Below the pieces are notes generated by a model, which saw only the letters and a list, made by a program, of their open reading frames with translations, ran no database searches and was not told the DNA's origin. A stretch of DNA of 64,000 bases, taken from assembly GCF_051192575.1 (NCBI RefSeq), contig NZ_JBPJSQ010000003.1, forward strand, positions 434,001-498,000, read 5' to 3'. The position numbers and the translations under genes are program-made. This stretch comes from Aestuariimicrobium soli (GTDB lineage Bacteria > Actinomycetota > Actinomycetes > Propionibacteriales > Propionibacteriaceae). Positions 9,239 through 15,225 of this stretch are shown piece after piece; the stretch's first letter is position 1, and the number at the start of each line of letters is the position of its first letter.

Positions 9239-9557
9239 CGGCGCGCACCAGGTTGATGACGTAGCCCGGCTGGTAGCCGAACGGGCCGCGATTCAAGTCC
9301 TCCGACTCGCCGACCACATCGTAGATACGAGTGCCGATCACCAGCCGGTCAGCCGGTGCCGCAGCCCACGGCGAGAACACCTCAAGCTGCACCACCACGC
9401 GATCCTTGCCGACCGTCTTCGGCTCCGTCGACGACGTGGGCGCAATCCCGTAGACCATCCGCTCCACGGCGGGGGCGTAGGTCGTCGTCGCGTTGCCGTG
9501 AGCGCCCGTGACGCCCGTCGACGCCACCATGTGGCCGACGGGATGCGAGGCGATCAC
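9231..9557 (-). CDS. Head closure (stopper)-like protein
   Basis: A 108-residue protein starting at GTG 9557, which overlaps the stop of the adaptor remnant as GTGA; the longer in-frame extension upstream lies inside that gene and is rejected. The sequence has segments typical of small beta-barrel head-completion proteins: YAPAVERMVYGIAPTS, a 'D-R-L-V-I-G-T-R-I-Y-D-V-V-G' strand pair, and GYQPGYVINLVRADG at the end. It lies between adaptor and gp10-like genes as in SPP1 or lambda-like head completion modules. Confidence 0.65.
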   Translation of the reverse strand: MIASHPVGHMVASTGVTGAHGNATTTYAPAVERMVYGIAPTSSTEPKTVGKDRVVVQLEVFSPWAAAPADRLVIGTRIYDVVGESEDLNRGPFGYQPGYVINLVRADG

Positions 9558-9862
9558 CGGAACTCCAGCGGGCGCCGGAACAGGGTGTCGTAGCCACCCT
9601 CGGGCGGGAACTGCCCACGAGCCACGCCCGCCACCTCGACGCCACATAGGGCGCGGAGGCTTGAGCGCGTCGACTCGGCGAACAGGGGCCCAACCTCGCG
9701 ATACCGCGTCGTGAACGGGCCAGCCGTCTCCGACTCAACCGCGCCCGACCCGGACTCCACCGCCAGCCGCACCACTGGATGCAGCAGCGCCTTCACGGTG
9801 TCGATGACCTCCGGATCGGTCGCGCCAGAGAGGCAGGGGGCAATGGCCTTGTCCAGGCTTGG
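9554..9862 (-). pseudogene. Head-tail adaptor, 5' end deleted
   Basis: The frame that ends at 9554 encodes a clear C-terminal portion of a phage head-tail adaptor (gp6/gp15 or Gp19-like class): ATDPEVIDTVKALLHPVVR, VESETAGPFTTRYREV, then LRALCG. Homologues have a further 40-50 N-terminal residues, but upstream of about residue 'SLDKAIAPCL' the frame becomes antisense-like noise from a regulator gene. There is no plausible start codon. The N-terminal third has therefore been lost at a junction near 9,850-9,865. The left boundary is the stop codon; the right one is approximate. Confidence 0.75.
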
Positions 9863-9998
9863 CGTTCCTCGTCCCCGCCAGCATCTCCGACACCAACGAC
9901 TGCGAGCAGCCAACAGCTTCTGCCAACTGCTTCTGAGTAAGGCCGGACTTGTCGAGCGCGTAGCGGAGGGCTTCGGGTTCGTGATTGAGGGGGCTCAT
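9735..9998 (-). pseudogene. Cro/XRE-like HTH regulator truncated at deletion junction
   Basis: ATG at 9998, with GGGGA 7 nt upstream, begins MSPLNHEPEALRYALDKSG and continues with LTQKQLAEAVGCSQSLVSEM, a good XRE helix-turn-helix of the actinophage Cro-like type. After 'LAGTRNAKPG' the frame enters out-of-frame adaptor sequence and stops at 9735, giving a chimeric 87-residue product instead of the expected 65-75. The DNA-binding helices are intact, so a chimeric protein could still bind DNA. It diverges from the repressor gene across an operator-like palindrome region, as expected for a lytic-side regulator. Confidence 0.7.
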
Positions 9999-10034
9999 CC
10001 GGTGTCCCCGCGGTGGTTTGAACAGAACCGTACT

Positions 10035-10087
10035 GCGAAGTATCGCGAAGCGCAAGTACTTCGCGATACTACGTAGGCACTTCGCGG
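10035..10087. promoter_or_regulatory. Phage immunity operator cluster
   Basis: AGTATCGCGAAG (10039-10050) and its exact inverted copy CTTCGCGATACT (10059-10070) are separated by 8 bases. A further GCGAAG (10035-10040) and ACTTCGCG (10079-10086) flank them. The cluster lies between the divergent HTH gene and repressor gene, the expected site of repressor/Cro operators. The repeated half-site is ACTTCGCG. Confidence 0.7.
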
Positions 10088-10174
10088 CTGACTAGGAGTG
10101 TTGCCGAACCACAAGCGTGTCATTGCGAAGATTCGGCCCCCACGGGTGGGTAGCGTTCGCACAAGTTCGCATGC

Positions 10175-11008
10175 ATGCTGGTGGACATGGAAGACATGGC
10201 AACGCCCGAGGGGCGACTCATCAAGGCCAGGCTCGACGAGTCGCGCACCAGCCAGCGAGCGCTCGCGAGCAAGGTCGACATGAGCGAGGGCAGGGTTCGG
10301 CAGATCATCAAGGGCTACCAGTCGGTCGGCGGTCAGCGCATCGCCGTATCAGCTCCGGCGGAGACGATCATGAGGTTGGCGCTCGAACTCGACATCACGC
10401 CCGACGAGCTGCGCGCCGCCTCGCGTGACGATGCAGCTGATCTCTTGCAGCAGATCCTCGATCACCGGTTCCCCCGGATTGGCGAGCGCCAGGAGCGAGC
10501 GAGCAGCAAGGAGTTCAAGAGTTCCATGGCTGACGTAGACGCCATAACCGCGGAGATGCAGGCATGGCTCGTCACCGACACCGACGAGGACCCTCCGAGC
10601 GGGATCCTCACCTTCTATTCGGACGAGCAGTTGCTGCAGGTGATTGCCGATCGCCTCGTCAGTCGCCGCGAACGAAGCGGGACGGAGAGGATCCCCTCGG
10701 GGCGCATGAGTGTCAAGTGGACCTACGGGGAGTCGGATCGCGACTGGTACAGAAGATCCGTCGGGCGTGAGCCCGTCCGCAGTCTGAGCGAGTACGAACA
10801 ACGACGAAGGAAGGAGCAGACCGATGGCCGGATGCCTGAGGCTGAGAAGACACCCCCGGCGGTGACCCCGCCCACCATCGAGCAGCTGCGCGAGCAGCGT
10901 CGGCAGCAGGTGAACTTGGACCAGCTGGCGGCCGCCACCGGCGCTCGGGAGCGCGACGCGGAGGACGACGGTGCCGGTGAGGATTCGCAGGATGGGGGAG
11001 AAGCATGA
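10175..11008 (+). CDS. XRE-family phage immunity repressor
   Basis: A 277-residue protein with an N-terminal helix-turn-helix: residues about 10-50 include EGRLIKARLDESRTSQRALA, VDMSEGRVRQIIKGY. The middle and C-terminal parts are charged and helical, ending in a Glu/Asp-rich tail. It lies divergently from the lytic-side HTH gene with palindromic operators between. Later in-frame ATGs at 10187 and 10196 are possible starts. Its stop overlaps the next gene's start as ATGA, tying the two together. It probably maintains lysogeny; a long charged C-terminal region instead of a peptidase fold suggests it is not a LexA-like self-cleaving repressor. Confidence 0.75.
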   Translation: MLVDMEDMATPEGRLIKARLDESRTSQRALASKVDMSEGRVRQIIKGYQSVGGQRIAVSAPAETIMRLALELDITPDELRAASRDDAADLLQQILDHRFPRIGERQERASSKEFKSSMADVDAITAEMQAWLVTDTDEDPPSGILTFYSDEQLLQVIADRLVSRRERSGTERIPSGRMSVKWTYGESDRDWYRRSVGREPVRSLSEYEQRRRKEQTDGRMPEAEKTPPAVTPPTIEQLREQRRQQVNLDQLAAATGARERDAEDDGAGEDSQDGGEA

Positions 11009-12024
11009 AGTACGGGTTTCGGCTGTACAGCGTCAGCCTGAGGGAGGGCAAGGGTCGCACCCCGAAGCCGTGGAGCGGCGACGGCTGGGCCTACCTGGCC
11101 CACGTGAAGGAGGGCCTCGACCTCATCGAGAAGGCGCAGCAGCCCGACACTGAGGGGGACCGGCCGGCGCCTCTGAGCCTGTGGTACTCGCGCCGTGACG
11201 TGGCCGACCTGACCGAGCTGCCCGAGTCCCCGATGGCGCCCGGCGCGGACCGGGAGGCCCGCGTTGGCCGGCTGGTGAGCACCTCGGTCGACCGACACTC
11301 CCTGACCCTCGAACTCCGCATGGGATACGTCGGTGCCTTCGAGGCGTCGATCGGGCCCAAGCGCGACAGGCCGATGGAGCGGGAGGCCCCCTCTCACGAC
11401 TTCCGGGCGCACCTCGTGGTGCCCAAGGATGCGAGCGACGGGCTGCTGGCAGTCGAGGCCGTGGGGCGCAACGCTCCGGTGGGCGCGGTTGAGTGCCTCC
11501 TGGCGCTGGCCAGTCGGCAGGTCGGATGGGCGGCCGAACCCGCGGAGGGGCTCCCACCCGCCTGGTGGGGGCTGAGCGCCCATCAGGCCACCGACCCCCA
11601 GTTCTTCCAGAAGCTGCTCGACTCCGACGAGACCGAAGTGCACCTGCAACGGATCACGCACGACGACCAGGGCAAGAGGAAGGCTGTCGACCGGCACTTG
11701 GTCGCGCGCGGGCTCGACAGAGCGGAGCGCGACCGGTTGCGCGTGTGGGCCCGGCTTGCGGGCAAGCAGCGCCAGAGCCTGGGCACCAGGGGGCTGGTGA
11801 AGATCCTCGGGTACGACGACGATGCCCTCAACGATCTGGACATGAACGACGGATACGTGCGGATCGGCGATGACGACACGATGGCCAAGGTGCGGATGGG
11901 GGACGTGCTCGACAAGTTCACCTACCGGATCAAGGGCCGAGAGCGACCGACCGGGGCCGCGTGGCTCGAGGCGGTGCGTGAAAGAATGTCGGTGCTGGAT
12001 GACACCCTGGAGGGACTTCACTAG
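11005..12024 (+). CDS. Unknown 339-residue lysogeny-module protein
   Basis: Not recognised. The start overlaps the repressor stop as ATGA, so it should be expressed in the lysogen together with the repressor. The protein begins MKYGFRLYSVSLREGKG, is soluble, mixed alpha-beta, and rich in Arg and Asp, without signal peptide or membrane segments. The C-terminal half is helical (DRAERDRLRVWARLAGKQR) and ends with a small GYVRIGDDDTMAKVRMG beta-like part. A four-helix membrane protein follows 14 bases later. Lysogen-expressed genes at this site often block superinfecting phages, which is an inference here. Confidence 0.7.
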   Translation: MKYGFRLYSVSLREGKGRTPKPWSGDGWAYLAHVKEGLDLIEKAQQPDTEGDRPAPLSLWYSRRDVADLTELPESPMAPGADREARVGRLVSTSVDRHSLTLELRMGYVGAFEASIGPKRDRPMEREAPSHDFRAHLVVPKDASDGLLAVEAVGRNAPVGAVECLLALASRQVGWAAEPAEGLPPAWWGLSAHQATDPQFFQKLLDSDETEVHLQRITHDDQGKRKAVDRHLVARGLDRAERDRLRVWARLAGKQRQSLGTRGLVKILGYDDDALNDLDMNDGYVRIGDDDTMAKVRMGDVLDKFTYRIKGRERPTGAAWLEAVRERMSVLDDTLEGLH

Positions 12025-12038
12025 CTCGGGAGGCAGAT

Positions 12039-12626
12039 GTGACGACGCGGTTCGATTTCACCCGTCTGGTGCGTGGTCACTGGAAGACCCTGAGCGTCCG
12101 GAGCGTGGATGCCGGTGAGCAGGACAGTTACCCCGGTGACCATGCGGCCCGGACGGTGCTCGTGTTGTTGCCGTTGCTGGCGGCCGGTCTGACCGCATGG
12201 TCGGCTCGCTCGATCCTGCACCAGAAGTCGGGGCTGCCCGTCGAGTGGGCCGGCGTCGCGATCGCGGCGGCAGCCCTGCTGGCGGCCGCGCTCCTCGGCG
12301 CGTTCTCCCTGCTGGGCCAGTGGCGCTCGAGGATGAACGAGAGAGCTATGCGCGACTCGACTACAGGGGCCAGGGAGTGGCCAGTACGGGCGCTCATCGA
12401 TGAGTCCGTGGCCGCAGCACTGGTGGGAGTCCTGGACTCTGCGCTGATCATGGCGCTCGCCCTCCTCGGTTCGATCACGTCGGGCTGGGCGGCATTGGCG
12501 TCCACCGCGCTCCTGGTCGGTGTGGGCCTGCACATGGGGTTGCTGTTCATCCTGATCGTGGTGTGCCTCTACTCGGCCTACACCCAGTCGGAGTCCGTGC
12601 CGAAGGCGCTCGACGGGCACATGTGA
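12039..12626 (+). CDS. Four-helix membrane protein of lysogeny module, unknown
   Basis: A 195-residue protein with a GTG start and four hydrophobic segments at about residues 38-58, 68-92, 122-146 and 150-180, and a cytosolic-looking N-terminus of about 35 residues. It follows the unknown 339-residue gene by 14 bases and precedes the ImmA/IrrE gene. No family was recognised. The pairing of a soluble protein with a small membrane protein in a prophage lysogeny operon resembles superinfection exclusion or abortive infection modules, but nothing in the sequence proves this. Confidence 0.65.
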   Translation: MTTRFDFTRLVRGHWKTLSVRSVDAGEQDSYPGDHAARTVLVLLPLLAAGLTAWSARSILHQKSGLPVEWAGVAIAAAALLAAALLGAFSLLGQWRSRMNERAMRDSTTGAREWPVRALIDESVAAALVGVLDSALIMALALLGSITSGWAALASTALLVGVGLHMGLLFILIVVCLYSAYTQSESVPKALDGHM

Positions 12627-12647
12627 CTCTTTGTCAGAGCCCCGCGG

Positions 12648-12653
12648 CACGAT
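12648..12653 (+). promoter_or_regulatory. Possible -10 box (CACGAT) for leaderless start
   Basis: CACGAT lies exactly 6 nt before the ATG of the ImmA/IrrE gene, the spacing seen at many host genes in this window. No ribosome site is visible. Confidence 0.35.
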
Positions 12654-12659
12654 CGGGAC

Positions 12660-13091
12660 ATGTCCGTCCCGCACCCATGGCAGGCGCTCAGCAGCCGGCC
12701 GCACCTCACCGTTGACTTCGTCCACCTGCCGCGGCCGTACCTGGGCGTCACTGACGGCCTGACCATTTGGCTCCACGACCGGCTCACCCAGCGGGAGCGT
12801 CGCACCACTCTGGCCCATGAGCTCGTGCACATCGACCGCGGGCACACCTCGTGCCAGCCCTCCGACGTCGAGGCTTCCGTCTGGCGGGAGGCGGCGCGGT
12901 GGCTACTGCCTGACATTGAGACAGTGGGGGAGGCGCTTGCGTGGGCACACAGTCTCGATGAGGCCGCCGACGAGCTGTGGGTGGACTGTCGTACCCTGCA
13001 GGCACGCTTGGACCATCTGCATCCAGCCGAGAGGGCGTACCTCCGGCGGAGGCTCACCGACGAGCCACACATCACTGAGGGGGAATCATGA
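12660..13091 (+). CDS. ImmA/IrrE-family metallopeptidase
   Basis: A 143-residue protein with the zinc protease signature LAHELVHIDRGH: His53, Glu54 and His57, with EASVWREAARWL about 16 residues later supplying the third ligand region. This is the ImmA/IrrE fold; in ICEBs1 and many phages such enzymes cleave the repressor to trigger induction. Here it lies downstream in the repressor operon, so the XRE repressor is the natural target. The next gene overlaps its stop by 4 bases. Confidence 0.85.
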   Translation: MSVPHPWQALSSRPHLTVDFVHLPRPYLGVTDGLTIWLHDRLTQRERRTTLAHELVHIDRGHTSCQPSDVEASVWREAARWLLPDIETVGEALAWAHSLDEAADELWVDCRTLQARLDHLHPAERAYLRRRLTDEPHITEGES

Positions 13092-13642
13092 GGAAGATCA
13101 TCGCGACTGCCGCGCTCGCCGTGGTCGCGCTGTCTGGATGCTCGGGGGCGGAGGCTGCAGCACCTTCGACTGTGACTGTCACGCCGCCTGCCACTACCGT
13201 CACGGCAACCACGACGGTGACATCGACGGTCACCGCCTCCCCTGACCCGCAGCCAACCAGTGGCGTGCTGAAACTCGGCTCAACGGCGAAGCTCGGAGTG
13301 GTCGACATCACCGTCTACGGCTCCAAGCGGGTCACCCGGCAGGAGGGCATCGGGTGGGCCGTCGACGTCAAGGCCTGCTCGAAGGCGTCCGCATCGGAAC
13401 CCATCGGACTCACGTGGTTCCCGTGGAATCTGGTCGATACGAACTCTGGCACCTACGACTGGGCTCACACCACCTACAACGGTGACCCGATCCCGGCCTA
13501 TCCGAATGACCAGGACAAGTCCGTCCCGGCGGGACAGTGCGCTCGCGGCTGGATCGTGTTCGAGGTGAACGCTGACACCAAGGCGGCCGAGGTTCGTTAT
13601 GCCAACAGCGCCGGCGAGTCGGTTGCATGGAAACTGACCTGA
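13088..13642 (+). CDS. Prophage-encoded lipoprotein
   Basis: A 184-residue secreted lipoprotein. The N-terminus MRKIIATAALAVVALSGCSG is a signal peptide with lipobox LSGC, so Cys18 would be lipidated and anchored outside the membrane. A Thr/Val/Pro-rich linker follows (about 30-58), then a compact domain with two cysteines (KACSK and GQCARGW) and an immunoglobulin-like pattern reminiscent of DUF4352-type lipoproteins. ATG overlaps the ImmA stop as ATGA. Lipoproteins next to integrases in actinomycete prophages are often superinfection-exclusion factors; that role is inferred. Confidence 0.75.
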   Translation: MRKIIATAALAVVALSGCSGAEAAAPSTVTVTPPATTVTATTTVTSTVTASPDPQPTSGVLKLGSTAKLGVVDITVYGSKRVTRQEGIGWAVDVKACSKASASEPIGLTWFPWNLVDTNSGTYDWAHTTYNGDPIPAYPNDQDKSVPAGQCARGWIVFEVNADTKAAEVRYANSAGESVAWKLT

Positions 13643-13836
13643 TCCTCAGCGCCGCCCTCGGGTCGCGCCGCCAGCAGGCCGACGCCGCAGAGGTGCTCGG
13701 CTGGTCAGTCCCACGCCTGCATCAGGTCGCGCTCAAGCTCGCCGCCGACCCGCAGGTGGCAGCCACGCACCCGGTGGAGTGCCGGCGGATTCTCGACCGC
13801 CGCGACCGGGGGAGAGCGGCGCGCCGAGGCGTCTAG
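13627..13836 (+). CDS. Small hypothetical protein between lipoprotein and integrase
   Basis: A 69-residue frame overlapping the lipoprotein end by 16 bases and the integrase end by 4. The sequence (METDLILSAALGSRRQQADA...) is helical and basic at its C-terminus, and AEVLGWSVPRLHQVALKLAA could be a helix-turn-helix. An excisionase-like or DNA-binding role would fit a place beside the integrase, but the gene itself is only moderately supported. Confidence 0.45.
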   Translation: METDLILSAALGSRRQQADAAEVLGWSVPRLHQVALKLAADPQVAATHPVECRRILDRRDRGRAARRGV

Positions 13837-15023
13837 TCGCCCTTGACCGTCTCCGTCTCGATCGCGGGCGCGCCGTACAGCCCGCCGATCCGGTCGGCCA
13901 GCGCCCGCCGCGACTGCTCCGTGGCGTGGGCGTAGTGCCGCTGGGCTGTGAGCGGGTCGTGCCCGAGCATCGCGGCCGAGTCGGTGATCGTCACCCCGGC
14001 GTGGATCAGCATCGTCTCCAGCGTCCCGCGCGCCCCATGCAGCGGCACCTCGGGCACGCCAGCGCGACGGCAGGCGGCTTTCCACGCGCTGTGATCGGCG
14101 CGCGGCATCACGGGAGTCTCGCCACCGCCCACGACGTAGGTCTGCTCCGACTGCCCCATGCGGAGCAGCCTGAGCGTGTCGAGCAGCGCGGCGGGGAGCG
14201 GGATGGTGCGCTTCGACCTGCGGGACTTGGGCTCGTCCATCACCCACTCGCCGCGCACCCGCGACGCCGCCTCCCGGACGGTCAGCGTCCCGGCCTCCAG
14301 GTCGAGGTCGCCCCATCGGAGCCCGAGCGCCTCGCCCTGTCTCAGTCCGACCATGAGCGCCAGCATGATCCGCACCCGCTCGTCGAGGTCAGCGGTGCAG
14401 TCGATGACCGCCATGGCTTGCTCGCGGGTGAGGATCGCATGCGGCTCGGCCCGGTTCTTCGGCAGCTCGATGTGTCGCGCGGGGTTGTGGGTGATGAGTC
14501 GGTCGCGCTCGGCCACGGTCAGCGCCCGTCGGAGGATCGCGTGCGCCTGCCGGATCGACGCCGCCGACAGCGGCGCGGGGTGGTCGGTGCCGCGGGTCTT
14601 CGGTGACGGCTCGGTGCGCAGCGCCAGGATCATCTCGCGCACGTCGGTGGAGGTCAGCTTCTGCAGCCTGATTCTGCCGACGTGAGGCTTGATCGAGTGG
14701 GTGATGTGCGACTCATACCCCGATCGCGTGGTTGCCTTGAGCTCGGCCGTCTGCATCCAGCGGTCGAGCCACTCGCTCACGGTGATGGTGGACGGCTCGA
14801 CCCCGGCGCCCATCTGCTCGAGCACCTCGGCGCGGATCAGCAGCAGCTCGCGCTTGGTCGGCGCCTGTCTGGTCGTCCGCTCCCGCACGCCGCCGATGGT
14901 GGTGCTCATCGTCCATCGCCACGGAGCACCGCACCGATGGGCGGACTTGTCCGGCGGGCACCCGTATCTGGGCGAGCAGAGCTGCGTGATGGAGCCCTCG
15001 CCCCTGCCTCGTCGCTGAGCCAT
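13833..15023 (-). CDS. int: Tyrosine-type phage integrase
   Basis: A 396-residue tyrosine recombinase that would insert the phage at the adjacent tRNA-Lys. Catalytic residues are visible: Arg228 (GLRQGEALGLRW), Lys266 region (EPKSRRSKR), His329 and Arg332 (HGARGT), His355 (LGHDP) and Tyr364 (HYAHATEQ). Residues about 80-180 form the SAM-like core-binding domain. The N-terminal arm-binding region carries Cys16, Cys22 and Cys31 with His29, possibly a small zinc-binding unit. ATG at 15023 has an AGAGAGG ribosome site 7 nt upstream. The gene points away from the tRNA. Confidence 0.95.
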   Translation of the reverse strand: MAQRRGRGEGSITQLCSPRYGCPPDKSAHRCGAPWRWTMSTTIGGVRERTTRQAPTKRELLLIRAEVLEQMGAGVEPSTITVSEWLDRWMQTAELKATTRSGYESHITHSIKPHVGRIRLQKLTSTDVREMILALRTEPSPKTRGTDHPAPLSAASIRQAHAILRRALTVAERDRLITHNPARHIELPKNRAEPHAILTREQAMAVIDCTADLDERVRIMLALMVGLRQGEALGLRWGDLDLEAGTLTVREAASRVRGEWVMDEPKSRRSKRTIPLPAALLDTLRLLRMGQSEQTYVVGGGETPVMPRADHSAWKAACRRAGVPEVPLHGARGTLETMLIHAGVTITDSAAMLGHDPLTAQRHYAHATEQSRRALADRIGGLYGAPAIETETVKGD

Positions 15024-15037
15024 CGTGAGACCTCTCT

Positions 15038-15117
15038 ATCTAGGTAGCCCTAAGGTAGACCGACCTCCCCTAGACTACCGGAGTGCTCCCTAGTCTGATG
15101 TGTCGCTGACTAGGCTA
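15038..15117. repeat. Candidate integrase arm-type sites
   Basis: Five short related words lie between int and the tRNA: CTAGGTAG, CTAAGGTAG, CCCTAGACTACC, CCCTAGTCTG and ACTAGGCTA. Clustered copies of a CTAG-centred motif next to the attachment site fit arm-type or excisionase binding sites. The last one (TAGGCT) could also serve as a promoter element. Confidence 0.45.
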
Positions 15118-15122
15118 AACAG

Positions 15123-15165
15123 TGCCCCCACCCGGGCTCGAACCGGGGACCCATGGATTAAAAGT
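15123..15165. other. Prophage attachment site in tRNA-Lys 3' end (approximate)
   Basis: The integrase lies directly beyond the 3' end of an intact tRNA-Lys gene. The crossover must be within the 3' half of the tRNA, so that phage DNA restores the gene. Exact limits need the duplicate copy at the other prophage end, which is outside the window. Confidence 0.6.
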
Positions 15166-15195
15166 CCACTGCTCTACCGACTGAGCTATAGGGGC
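15123..15195 (-). tRNA. tRNA-Lys (anticodon UUU)
   Basis: The minus strand folds as a complete cloverleaf. The acceptor stem GCCCCTA pairs with TGGGGGC (one G-U), the D-arm is AGCTCAGTCGGTAGAGC, the anticodon loop CTTTTAA carries TTT, and the T-arm is GGTTCGAGCC with flanking stem. The discriminator is A; CCA is not encoded. It hosts the prophage integration at its 3' end, which is still functional. Confidence 0.96.
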
Positions 15196-15225
15196 GCGTC
15201 AATGGTAGCGGGGGTGAGCAGTGCC

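Larger units (their letters stand above)
1..15165. mobile_element. Prophage (integrase end), internally deleted, in tRNA-Lys
   Basis: A tyrosine integrase gene abuts the 3' end of a tRNA-Lys gene, followed by a rightward lysogeny module and a long leftward block of siphovirus connector and tail genes. This is the usual order att, int, immunity, late genes. The block between immunity and head-tail connectors is absent: a regulator gene is fused to an adaptor gene near 9,860, with no terminase, portal, protease, capsid or replication genes. The left end, attR and any lysis genes are outside the window. Tail reading frames are all open, so the loss is either recent or the element has been kept for its tails. 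Confidence 0.93.
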
